The notes beneath the pieces were generated by a model that did no database searches, was not told where the DNA came from, and was given only the letters and a program-made list of their open reading frames with translations. A program made the translations under genes and the position numbers. Positions 37,701 to 45,104 of a stretch of DNA of 64,000 nucleotides are shown in pieces. Source of the DNA: Planctomycetaceae bacterium (lineage in GTDB: Bacteria; Planctomycetota; Planctomycetia; Planctomycetales; Planctomycetaceae). Where the stretch lies: contig JAKFUF010000045.1 in assembly GCA_021732845.1 (NCBI GenBank), positions 1-64,000 of the forward strand, read 5' to 3'. Numbering within the stretch: position 1 is the first letter of the stretch; every line of letters begins with the position of its first letter.

Positions 37701-38691
37701 TATTGTTGTAGATGTTCGCCACGGACGGGTGATTTTCTCCCAGCGTTTTCTGTCGGATGGCCAGTGCCTTTTTGTAAAGCGCATCCGCCTCGGCGTGCTT
37801 GCCGAGTTTATTCAAGTTTATCCCCAAATTGTTATAGCTTGTGGCCGTATGGGGGTGGACTTCTCCAAAAACCCTTTGAATGATCGACAGAGACTTTCGA
37901 AAATGAGGCTCGGCATCGGCAAATCTGCTCTGGCCATCCAAATTGAATGCCAGATTGTTGTGGCTTGCTGCAATGTGAAAGTGCTCTTCGCCCAGCGAAG
38001 ATTCACGAATCGCCAATGCGTTCTTCATCAGGGGTTCGGCCTCGAGGAACTTGCCTTGCGATTTTAAGTTGTCCGCCAGATTGTCATAGCTGGAGGCGGT
38101 GTCGGGGTGAGCCTCACCCAAAGACTGGCGATTGATTGCCAATGCCTTTCTGAAGTACGAGTCGGCCTCGGCATGTTTGCCCTGTGCATGGAGGTTCGTC
38201 GCCAGGCCGTCGTAGCTTGCAGCAGTTGTAGGATGGTTATCGCCAAGAAATTTCAGACTAACCTTCACCGCGGCTTCCCAAATCGGAATCGCCTCCAGAT
38301 ATTTCAGGTTCGATTCAAGTTCTTTCGCCTGACTGGCACTTTGCACCGCTTGCCGCCATTGTTCCCGTTCAGCCGAGGACAGCGCGGAGATTTTGGACAA
38401 GACTTGCAATTGCACTTTGGCATTCGCAGTCTCGTAATGGTCTTGGCCTTGAATGCGTTGTCGAATTGCCAGGAGAGCCTTCGCTGACTCGATGGCACTG
38501 TCGTAGGCGTCCTTTTGCTCACTGTCGTTGACCTTTTTTTGAAGCTCCGCGGCTGCCGTCGCATCGTCACCCTCCAACATTCGCTGCCATTGCGGTTTCT
38601 TGGCGAGATCGTCCTTCGGCAACTCCTGTGCGGAGAGAAGCGTCAATGTCCCAAGCAGTATTCCAGGCAGCAGCAGTGTCTTGTGAAGCAT
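34765..38691 (-). CDS. Secreted TPR-CHAT protease-like protein with inserted PDZ domain
   Basis: 1,308 residues from ATG 38691, which gives a signal peptide (MLHKTLLLPGILLGTLTLLSAQ); the frame has one earlier ATG at 38727 without signal. Residues ~149-652 are twelve consecutive kinesin-light-chain TPRs, each exactly 42 residues, with the LGEDHPTTATSYNN motif. A CHAT domain spans ~765-1305: EIQNSLTADEAFVAWVDI at its start, catalytic His in YLHFASHG (~1113), Cys in LSACQTGLG (~1168) and the terminal RFWAAFILIGD. Between the two CHAT halves, at ~945-1030, lies a PDZ domain (LLVEQVVPGGNAEKNGRVQSGDVLLSYAGVELKTVDGL). CHAT domains are caspase-like Cys peptidases, so this should be an exported regulated protease with both catalytic residues intact. 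The TIR gene lies 59 bp upstream in the same direction, probably an operon. Confidence 0.88.
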   Translation of the reverse strand: MLHKTLLLPGILLGTLTLLSAQELPKDDLAKKPQWQRMLEGDDATAAAELQKKVNDSEQKDAYDSAIESAKALLAIRQRIQGQDHYETANAKVQLQVLSKISALSSAEREQWRQAVQSASQAKELESNLKYLEAIPIWEAAVKVSLKFLGDNHPTTAASYDGLATNLHAQGKHAEADSYFRKALAINRQSLGEAHPDTASSYDNLADNLKSQGKFLEAEPLMKNALAIRESSLGEEHFHIAASHNNLAFNLDGQSRFADAEPHFRKSLSIIQRVFGEVHPHTATSYNNLGINLNKLGKHAEADALYKKALAIRQKTLGENHPSVANIYNNMALNLNSQGKYAEAEPHLQRALAICKAVLGEDHPTTATSYNNAAFNLKSQGRHADAEPLYAKALTIRKNLFGEDHPATAQSYNNLAGSLDAQGKCLEAEPLYRKSLQIYQATLGNGHSETAIGYSGLANNLSGQGRHAEAEPILRWALEIMRNSLADDHPFVARSYSNLAVNLNTQHKSDEATALARKSLAIRELVLGKDHPETAHSYSVIAGILNSGGLYEEAEPLCRLAMTVREQSLGKDHPETADSYFEMAFNLNAQRRFTEAEPYYNRALSLYQRVLGEGHPETASAFTNLAFNLRAQNKLEETLAMLLRGLHSREASRLLAIGTGAARFTVSNSRNPYPLLSATQVRLKLPAVAFTSLESNLARGLLDELAIRRGARLTTDEERESVLLANRQAAIQPRISDLVTRHERSDLEKQELASLETERRLVLGQLNRFAVELSNREVATFTEIQNSLTADEAFVAWVDIAEKSGGVNEHWGCVLRGTKDPHFEPLPGRGESQRFTIDDDKLAEQCRDLLRQGTASKAEIVKLAKQLYDQRIAPLEKHLHGVKKLYVVAVNEMAGIPIEVLTDRYTISYVPSGTFLARLKDKAPPKSDGVLALGDPFYDVDTAQKPVPTELPPGGLLVEQVVPGGNAEKNGRVQSGDVLLSYAGVELKTVDGLAQEVANHANDKTVAVSIWREGEAKPVVRDFAPGKLGVALAREPAPQAIASRRQIDKLLTSRGGEWTDLPGTRLELKTLSELFAGKAIVLADHAASESQVEALRTGGQLGKFRYLHFASHGSANNIRAFDSALILAQDDPNTQEFAPSGEPWINGQITAREVLEHWKLDTELVTLSACQTGLGREGGGDGLLGFAQAFLLAGSRSVCLSLWEVDDRATALLMDRFYRNLLGKRDGLASPMPKASALAEAKAWLRNMTQEEVGLQLAGLTNSVSRAKNQRPLKIVAPTIDANANPRQVKPFDHPRFWAAFILIGDPN

Positions 38692-38750
38692 GGTGGTCTC
38701 GGGATGCAAGTCGTGTTGGATTTCCACTGTGTCAAATCGCGGCAGTTTGT

Positions 38751-39938
38751 TTACTTTTTGGTCGCCACGGCGAAGCCATTACCGGCAGCCACGGTCGCGC
38801 TCGATCGGCCCTTTAAATATTGCATGACGTTCACGAACCGACCCAGCACTCCGAGGGCGGCTTCGCCTTTGGCACGGGTAGTTCCGTGTGCGCTCTTTGA
38901 GTCGATCCAGGTGCCATCGTGGACGAAGACATTTCCATTTGGACTTGGAGTGGGCACCCATGCGGTTGGCTTCTCCTCGGCCCACCGCTTGAAGGGGGGC
39001 AGAGGTCGATCCGAGGCGGCGACGGCGAAGACCCAGAGGCCCGCGCCCTCCTGCAGGCCGTAGTGCTGATCGAGTTGGTCGCTCGCAGGATAGCGAATTC
39101 GATCGCTCAGAACTGGCGGCTGGTCTTCGGTGTCCGGGGAGATCAGCTCCATCACGCCATCGGGACGAAACGCAACGAGGTACGCGTACGCGGGACGCGA
39201 GAGTTCGACATCGAGCGTAACCTGGTCGCCCACATGCGCGCCAAAGGACTGCTCACCCAGAACACCTTCCGCCGTGGCAGTCTCTTCGCTGGTTTTCGCG
39301 AAATGATGGATGCGGAAGGATTTGACCCGAAGGTCTTCAAGCGGTGACGTGCCGTTGGGCCAGAGCGTGTAGCACAGAGCGGCCACGATTAGCGCCGTCG
39401 TCGGCAGGCCGATGAGCAGCATCCAGCGTCGAGGCTGCCGCGGGCGGACGAGGGAGGCTGGCGGATGACTTGCCGGTCGGTCATTTTTCAGGGCAAGGAC
39501 CAGTTGTGCCGCGGTTTGCTCGGGTGAAAGGTGCCAAGCATCCAGCCAGTGCGCCGAAGACAGGTGCAGTTCCAGCGCCGGTCCCGGAGAAATATTTTCA
39601 AGGCGGACGGGGATGACGCGTTTGCCCTTGCTGGTGGCGCGCTCGACTTCATGCCGGACGTGAACCGAAGCGTTTGAACTCGCCGACAAGAGCAGCACAA
39701 TCGTCGCGGTGCTTTCAATGGCGCGAATGATCGCCTCGGCGTAATCGCTTCCTGGAATCACATCGCGGGGAGCGATCCAGCAGGCGATGCACTGCTCTTC
39801 AAGCAGCAGGCACAGCTCTAACGCCCGATTCTTGTCCGATGACGCATAGCTCAAAAAAACCTGCTTGGCTGTTGTGGCCCGGCGGGGTGCAGCCTCAGGT
39901 TTGGTTGCAGCCTCAAGTCCATTGTTTGGGACGATCAT
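38751..39938 (-). CDS. TIR domain protein with transmembrane helix and DUF4384-like extracytoplasmic domain
   Basis: 395 residues. Residues 25-150 are a bacterial TIR domain: QVFLSYASSDKNRALEL, CIACWIAPRDVIPGSDYAEAI, ATIVLLLSASSNASVHVRHEVERA with the probable catalytic Glu97, and RVIPVRLENI. Such TIRs usually cleave NAD or make signalling nucleotides. RPRQPRRW precedes a single helix (~173-192, WMLLIGLPTTALIVAALCY), so by the positive-inside rule the TIR is cytoplasmic and the rest periplasmic. Residues ~205-395 resemble DUF4384 (VTLDVELSRPAYAYLVAFRPDGVMELISP; LSDRIRYPA; LWVFAVAASDRPLP), a domain commonly found with CHAT or caspase-like proteins. The CHAT gene starts 59 bp downstream. Confidence 0.85.
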   Translation of the reverse strand: MIVPNNGLEAATKPEAAPRRATTAKQVFLSYASSDKNRALELCLLLEEQCIACWIAPRDVIPGSDYAEAIIRAIESTATIVLLLSASSNASVHVRHEVERATSKGKRVIPVRLENISPGPALELHLSSAHWLDAWHLSPEQTAAQLVLALKNDRPASHPPASLVRPRQPRRWMLLIGLPTTALIVAALCYTLWPNGTSPLEDLRVKSFRIHHFAKTSEETATAEGVLGEQSFGAHVGDQVTLDVELSRPAYAYLVAFRPDGVMELISPDTEDQPPVLSDRIRYPASDQLDQHYGLQEGAGLWVFAVAASDRPLPPFKRWAEEKPTAWVPTPSPNGNVFVHDGTWIDSKSAHGTTRAKGEAALGVLGRFVNVMQYLKGRSSATVAAGNGFAVATKK

Positions 39939-40223
39939 GGAGCATGCCCTGTCGCGGAGCCACCGAGAATGAATCTACTATGGAGTGCGGCAGCGTACAA
40001 TGAACGGAACTCATATCGCCTACGATAGGCCACGCGGGCCAGGACGGCGGCGGCATGGTGTCCACTTCTTGGGAGCGTTCGTCCAGTTCCACCAGGATCT
40101 CCAGCATCATCATCGGCATGGTGGCACCGGCGGGCCAGCAGACGAGAATCACTCAGTTTGCCGCAGGCCGGCTTGTTTGACCGTGCGAGCGGAGAACGAA
40201 TCTGCTCTTCAAACGCGATTCGT

Positions 40224-40576
40224 GGCGTTTCGGCCGCGAGGAAGTTGAGGAGTTTGGCCAGTTCGGTGGGGCGGGGTTCTCTGGAGAGGGCCAAGAGCCA
40301 GACGTGGTGGATTTGGGTGGCGGGGTCGGGGCCGGCGTCTTGGGCGAGGCGTTCGGCGAGGGCTTTGGCTTGGCGGTTGACGAACTGGCCGTTGAAGAGG
40401 GTCAGGGCTTGGGGAGCCACGCTGGTAACCTGGCGCTGGGCGGCGGTGCGGGTGGTGTCGCAGAGGTCGAGGACTTCGAACATCGGCACCATCAGGGAGC
40501 GTTTGGTGAGGGCGTAGATCGTGCGGCGGAGGCGTCGCGCTCGTCGAACGGCTTCCAGATGCTGTTGGGGTCGCTG
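40224..40576 (-). pseudogene. Degenerate partial copy of a DUF1553 gene 3' end
   Basis: This stretch aligns with 41846-42199 of the DUF1549/DUF1553 gene at an offset of 1,622 bp and about 90% identity, encoding RRTIYALTKRSLMVPMFEVL, DTTRTAAQRQVTSVAPQALT and LFNGQFVNRQAKALAERLAQ. A one-base deletion near 40530 breaks the frame at the upstream end and the true C-terminus is missing. The surrounding 39.9-40.8 kb holds no intact gene. Together with the intact copy it brackets the HEPN and KOW-like genes. Confidence 0.8.
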
Positions 40577-40786
40577 CAGATTGTTCATTGATTCAAGCCC
40601 GGGAAGAGTCCGCTTTGCCGGCCATGATGGACGGCCTACAGCCTGCTGCAACTGACATCACCAAATGACCACTCTCATGGGCAGGAGCGCTGGTCAATGC
40701 GAGTCGGGCCTGGCTGGCGCTGGCAGCCTTGAGACGAAGAGAGTTCGTCGGCTGATTCAACAGAGTCGCGTTGGTGAGCGAGACGG

Positions 40787-41086
40787 TTACTTAACGGTGG
40801 AACCCGTGGCTTCGGACGGCGCGTCTGGCCTTTCCGCCAGCTTGTTCCGTTGAAGACGCAATTTGGCGCTGGTGGGCGGGAGGGCCTCCAATTGGTCCCC
40901 GCGAACTTCGATGTAGGTGACACTGGGCTTGCGCTGAACCAGGACACGATAAACCTGTGATCCACCCGGCCCCAGCGCGCCACGCAGTTCCACAATGCGG
41001 CCGGGATTTCCGGCGTAATGGCGAATTCTCACCCGGTCGCCGATGTTGAATGCTGGCGAGATGTCGGCCTGCTTTTGCTTCGCCAT
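40787..41086 (-). CDS. Small KOW/SH3-like protein next to the HEPN gene
   Basis: 99 residues from ATG 41086, chosen because AAGGAGA lies ~9 bases upstream; the frame runs up to 41116. Residues ~9-60 read FNIGDRVRIRHYAGNPGRIVELRGALGPGG in pieces (IGDRVRIRHY, NPGRIVELRGALG, YRVLVQRKPSVTYIEVRGDQLEAL), typical of a KOW or SH3-like beta-barrel. The C-terminal tail is basic and Pro/Ser-rich. It starts 32 bp after the stop of the HEPN gene and is probably co-translated with it. It could be a nucleic-acid-binding partner or antitoxin; that is inference. It has no predicted signal peptide. Confidence 0.65.
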   Translation of the reverse strand: MAKQKQADISPAFNIGDRVRIRHYAGNPGRIVELRGALGPGGSQVYRVLVQRKPSVTYIEVRGDQLEALPPTSAKLRLQRNKLAERPDAPSEATGSTVK

Positions 41087-41118
41087 GGTGCATGTCTCCT
41101 TGCTCACGGAATCCAAGG

Positions 41119-41667
41119 CTACCTGCGGAGAATCTTCAGCAGGTGATTGTACATGATGTCGTCAAGCGATGTTGCCAATCCATTGCAGGAACTCCTCCAT
41201 TTTTGAATGGCGGCGAGGGACGGAAGACCGGTTGAAGGAACCGTGCCATGATGCGCGGCAATGTTCCTCCAGCGATTCAACTCGCCGAGCTCAGTCAATC
41301 GGGCCGCGTTTGCAGCGTCATGCGTGACCATCTGCAACGGAAAGCCAAACCGATTGAAGTCCTTTTTCAAGTTTTCGATGTTGGGATTGCCATGATCCAG
41401 GGCTCGGCCGGCCGTAAACTGCTGCTGGACTAATACCTGGAGTGTAGGCCTGACTCTGGACGCCACCAGTTGACTGCATTCGCTGTACAGGTCGCGGCAA
41501 TAGCCTTGGAAATGCGCGGATAGCAGGAGAATGACCCCGCGTATGTTCTCGTCGACCAGTTTATGATTTGGGACTGCAAGGGTCATTGAGGTAAGGCACT
41601 GCATCTCAACCTCATTCAACCTTGAAGCCCGATCGTTCACCCAAACAGCATACGAAGCCGACGGCAT
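41119..41667 (-). CDS. HEPN domain protein, probable RNase toxin-like
   Basis: 182 residues from ATG 41667, which is preceded by GGGAGG four bases away; a TTG at 41685 is the only earlier start. The protein is mostly helical. Residues 134-140 read RNIAAHH, fitting the R-x4-H active-site motif of HEPN ribonucleases (Arg134, His139), within LNRWRNIAAHHGTVPS. The N-terminal part (DENIRGVILLLSAHFQGYCRDLYSEC) resembles the RiboL-PSP/HEPN or RAMP-associated HEPN class. HEPN proteins act as RNases in toxin-antitoxin, abortive infection and CRISPR systems. It is followed by the KOW-like gene and flanked by direct repeats of the DUF1553 gene end, suggesting a mobile two-gene cassette. Confidence 0.7.
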   Translation of the reverse strand: MPSASYAVWVNDRASRLNEVEMQCLTSMTLAVPNHKLVDENIRGVILLLSAHFQGYCRDLYSECSQLVASRVRPTLQVLVQQQFTAGRALDHGNPNIENLKKDFNRFGFPLQMVTHDAANAARLTELGELNRWRNIAAHHGTVPSTGLPSLAAIQKWRSSCNGLATSLDDIMYNHLLKILRR

Positions 41668-41736
41668 GGCCCCTCCCGAAGCCAAGTTTCTGGAATGTTC
41701 AAATCTCTCTGGCTCATAGGTCGAGATCTATCCACA

Positions 41737-44004
41737 TCACTCCGGATAAACAAATTCATTCAAATTCAACACCCCCCGCGCCAATTGTTCCAGGGCCAGC
41801 TTCCTTGCGGCGTCGGTGTCGATTCCGCGTTCCTCTGCAATCCTGGGCGTTTCGGTCGCGAGGAAGTCGAGGAGTTTGGCCAGTTCATTCGGGCGGGGCT
41901 CGCGGGAGAGGGCGAGGAGCCAGGCGTGGCGGATTTGGGGGGTGGGGTCGGGGCCGGCGTCTTGGGCGAGGCGGTCGGCGAGGGCTTTGGCTTGGCGGTT
42001 GACGAACTGGCCGTTGAAGAGGGTCAGGGCTTGGGGAGCCACGCTGGTGACTTGGCGCTGGGCGGCGGTGCGGGTGGTGTCGCAGAGGTCGAGCACCTCG
42101 AACATCGGCACCATCAGCGAGCGTTTGGTGAGGGCGTAGATCGTGCGGCGGGAGGCGTCGCGCTCATCAAACGGTTTCCAGATGCTGTTGGGGTCGCTGC
42201 TGCCGGCCAGGGCTTCCGGCGGAACGTATTCATAAAAGCTGGGACCGTACATCTGCGGGTTGAGCTTCCCGCTGACCGCCAGCATGGCATCGCGAATCGT
42301 CTCGACCTCCAGGCGGTGATAAGGCATCCGCCACAGACGTTCGTTCTCGGGGTCGGTTTTCGCATAGTCCTCCCGCCACCCGTGGCTCATTCGATACGTC
42401 TGGCTCGTGAGAATGAGCCGGTGCAGTTTCTTGAGCGACCAGCCGTCTTTCACGAACTGGCTGGCCAGCCAGTCGAGCAGTTCCGGATGCGACGGGGGCA
42501 GGCCGAGCAGGCCGAAGTCGCTGGGGGTGCGCACCAGGCCTTCGCCAAAATGATGCTGCCAGACGCGGTTGACGATGACCCGCGCGGTGAGCGGGTTGGC
42601 AGGGTCGACGAGCCACCGCGCGAGGGTCAGGCGGTGCCCGCTGGTGTTGGAGCCGGCCAAAGGCGTCTTGGGAAAATCTAAAGGCTGCTTGACCAGCACC
42701 GTCGGCACGCCGGGGGGAGTCAACGCGCCCGGCCGGTTGGCGCGGCCGCGAACCAAGAGATGCGTGGGCGGAGCCTCGGGCGAGGGTTCGTGAACGTAGT
42801 AGGCCAGCGGCAGGTCGGGCGTCGCCTCACGCCAGACTTGAATCTGCAGGGCATTCTGGGCGAGTGCCTGCCGTTCGGCGGGCGTGTAAGCCGCCTCGGC
42901 TTTGCGTTCGAGGAGTGCAGCATTCGTGTCAACAGTCAGTTTTTGACGCTGCGTGCGGTCACTGGGGGGAGTGAGGAACGCAGCCACGATGGGGGCGGGG
43001 AACTGGCTCTTGCCCGCTTTGAGCATTGCTATGGCAGCGTCGTCACGAATCTTTCGGCTGGCGGTGCTCAACTCGGCAATCTTGGCATCGCGGGCAGCCA
43101 GCGCGGCCAGTTGGGCGCGGTTGCCGGCGGGGGCGTCGAGGTCGCCGCGGCCGGCCTGGTGCCGCCGCAGCGTGTTGAACACCGCCACCATCCGGTAATA
43201 GTCGACCTGGCTCAGGGCGTCGAACTTGTGGTCGTGGCAGCGGGCACAGTTGAGCGTGAGCCCCAGCACCGCCTGGGCGGTCGTCGCCACCATGTCGTCC
43301 AACTGGTCGAAGCGGTCTTCCTGGAGATCCGCCGGTTCATCGTCCCACGGACCAAGCCGGTAATAACCCAGGGCGATGACCGAGTCCGTGTCGGCGTCGG
43401 GCAGTTCATCTCCCGCGAACTGTTCCAGCAGGAACCGGTTGTACGGCTTGTCGTCGTTGAGGCTGCGGATCACCCAGTCGCGGTACCGCCAGACATGGGG
43501 CTTGATCCCGTCGCGCTCGTAGCCGTTGGTGTCCGCGTACCGCACGAGATCCAGCCAGTGACGGCCCCAGCGTTCGCCATAACCCGTGCGGCTCAACAGG
43601 TCGTCGGCCAGCAGGTCGGCGGCAGTGCCAAAATCCGCCTGGTCGAGGAACGCCGTGCGTTCGGCGAGCGTGGGCGGCAGGCCGATCACATCCAGAGACA
43701 TCCGCCGCAGTAGGGCTTCCGGAGTTGCCGGAGCCGCTGGCTCCCAGCCCTCGGCTTCCAGTTTGGCGAGGACAAACCGGTCGATGGGGTTTCGCACCCA
43801 GGCACTGTTCTTCACCGCCGGTGGCTCAGGCTGAGCCACGGGTTGATAGGCCCAGTGTTCGCGGTCGGACGCGGTGACGCGGGCATCGGCCTGAGCCACG
43901 GGGTCTTCGGCGGGTGTTGCCGCAGCCTGTTCTTCGGCGTGGAGGAAGGCGGCTGTGACCAGAATGACAGCAAGTGCCAGTCCGTACGGGACAAGACGGA
44001 ACAT
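41737..44004 (-). CDS. DUF1549/DUF1553 secreted protein with haem c motif
   Basis: 755 residues with a signal peptide (MFRLVPYGLALAVILVTAAFLHAEE). The DUF1549 (PSCyt2) part is at ~65-280 (NPIDRFVLAKLEAEGW, PPTLAERTAFLDQ, RYADTNGYERDGIKPHVWRYRDWVI) and includes CARCH (~255), a haem c site. DUF1553 (PSD1) occupies ~470-740 (LARWLVDPANPLTARVIVNRVWQHHFGEGLVRTPSDFG, GWSLKKLHRLILTSQTYR, RSLMVPMFEVLDLCD). AGAGG precedes the ATG. These planctomycete proteins are probably periplasmic redox or polysaccharide-related proteins; reaction unknown. The usual downstream DUF1501 partner is absent; a DUF1552 gene lies upstream, separated by Uma2 genes. Confidence 0.92.
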   Translation of the reverse strand: MFRLVPYGLALAVILVTAAFLHAEEQAAATPAEDPVAQADARVTASDREHWAYQPVAQPEPPAVKNSAWVRNPIDRFVLAKLEAEGWEPAAPATPEALLRRMSLDVIGLPPTLAERTAFLDQADFGTAADLLADDLLSRTGYGERWGRHWLDLVRYADTNGYERDGIKPHVWRYRDWVIRSLNDDKPYNRFLLEQFAGDELPDADTDSVIALGYYRLGPWDDEPADLQEDRFDQLDDMVATTAQAVLGLTLNCARCHDHKFDALSQVDYYRMVAVFNTLRRHQAGRGDLDAPAGNRAQLAALAARDAKIAELSTASRKIRDDAAIAMLKAGKSQFPAPIVAAFLTPPSDRTQRQKLTVDTNAALLERKAEAAYTPAERQALAQNALQIQVWREATPDLPLAYYVHEPSPEAPPTHLLVRGRANRPGALTPPGVPTVLVKQPLDFPKTPLAGSNTSGHRLTLARWLVDPANPLTARVIVNRVWQHHFGEGLVRTPSDFGLLGLPPSHPELLDWLASQFVKDGWSLKKLHRLILTSQTYRMSHGWREDYAKTDPENERLWRMPYHRLEVETIRDAMLAVSGKLNPQMYGPSFYEYVPPEALAGSSDPNSIWKPFDERDASRRTIYALTKRSLMVPMFEVLDLCDTTRTAAQRQVTSVAPQALTLFNGQFVNRQAKALADRLAQDAGPDPTPQIRHAWLLALSREPRPNELAKLLDFLATETPRIAEERGIDTDAARKLALEQLARGVLNLNEFVYPE

Positions 44005-44089
44005 CCAGCAGCCTCTGTATCGGTGTTAGTTTGCAGGAATTCGGCACACCTGTCGTGGATCAGTTCGCTGGCACCCGATTCAGATCCAC

Positions 44090-44248
44090 CCGCGATCTCG
44101 CCTGGGGCACCCGAACGCCACGATCACATCCGGCGCACGACGGATCGTGTTCTTGCCCTTCACGGGATACCAGTTCATGTTCATTATGACGGCAACTTGG
44201 GATGCCGTCCTCGACATAGAATCCCGGCAATCTGGTGGCTGTCGACAT
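44090..44248 (-). pseudogene. Broken Uma2-family nuclease copy
   Basis: It starts like the intact gene (MSTATRLPGFYVEDGIP from ATG 44248), then an internal deletion of ~130 bp joins it, out of frame, to the segment equivalent to QVAV-MNMNWYPVKG and RAPDVIVAFG. No homology continues past about 44090. It is a partial duplicate of the gene at 44313-45041; the 308-bp gap shows nothing else. Confidence 0.75.
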
Positions 44249-44312
44249 CATCGTGGCTCACGTGTGAATGGCAATTCTTGACGCTCGCATGCCCCCCGCA
44301 CCGATCCGTGCG

Positions 44313-45041
44313 TTACTCAAGGCCCGCCTGCCGCAGTCGTTCGCGAAGAGACTCGATTTCGGCGGAAGCGGCCGCTTCAACTCGCGCCTTGGCCCGCGCC
44401 ACCTCGTCACGCTCCCATTCGGCAACAGCCGCCCTGCGATCAGATTTTTGTCGTTCGCGCTCTGAAGCGGCCAGTGTCAGAAATGGCGTGCCATCCGGTT
44501 GGAAGACTTTCAAACCCTCGTCAGCGGTGTGCTCAAAGCGGATTTGCAAGCGGGGACTCACACAGGCTGGGTAGGCAGGAACCTCCACGAGTTGGTGACC
44601 TTTACCAATCCACACCTTCAAAGTGTCGGTATCTGGGTCATAGAGATAGAACTCCTCCACATCATGCTGCTCGTAGAAGCTTAGCTTCTCAACCATTTCG
44701 GTCGCTGAATTACCCGGCGAAAGGATTTCAAACACCACTTGGGGGGCGATGTTGTCTTCCAGCCACTGGATGTAAGACCCGCGACGCTCCTTCCCGCGAC
44801 CGAATGCGACCATGACATCAGGCGCGCGACAAATCCGGGGTTCCCCTTTCACGGGGTACCAGTTCATGTTGCCCATGACAGCAACTTGCGGATCGTCCAA
44901 ATACAGGCTCATCAAATTCTCGAAGAGCAGTACAATCCAGCTAAACTGCGCGGAGTTGTCACCCATCTCGACTCCGTCGTCATCGGGGTACACGATGCCG
45001 TCTTCGACATGGCATCCCGTCATTCTGGTGGCTGTCGACAT
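44313..45041 (-). CDS. Uma2-family (DUF820) PD-(D/E)XK endonuclease-like protein
   Basis: 242 residues from ATG 45041. The Uma2 core is visible: WIVLLFENLMSLYL, a catalytic-strand region with RAPDVMVAF (Asp of PDV), and VVFEILSPGNSATEMVEKLSFYEQHDVEEFYLYDP (Glu of FEILSP). It ends in a charged coiled-coil tail (ASERERQKSDRRAAVAEWERDEVARA). Uma2 proteins are widespread, probably nucleases associated with mobile DNA, with poorly known function. It sits between the DUF1552 and DUF1553 genes, which commonly neighbour each other, so it looks like an insertion. A truncated relative follows it. Confidence 0.85.
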   Translation of the reverse strand: MSTATRMTGCHVEDGIVYPDDDGVEMGDNSAQFSWIVLLFENLMSLYLDDPQVAVMGNMNWYPVKGEPRICRAPDVMVAFGRGKERRGSYIQWLEDNIAPQVVFEILSPGNSATEMVEKLSFYEQHDVEEFYLYDPDTDTLKVWIGKGHQLVEVPAYPACVSPRLQIRFEHTADEGLKVFQPDGTPFLTLAASERERQKSDRRAAVAEWERDEVARAKARVEAAASAEIESLRERLRQAGLE

Positions 45042-45104
45042 GTTCAATGCTCATGGAGATGGCGGTTCAGGTCTTTCGTTGGCACTCACGCCCCTACAAC
45101 ACGC

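Noticed and set aside
39913-40152. 79-codon minus-strand frame between the TIR gene and the DUF1553 fragment
   Set aside because: No ribosome-binding site, no recognisable domain, and it overlaps the TIR start; probably debris of the duplicated region.
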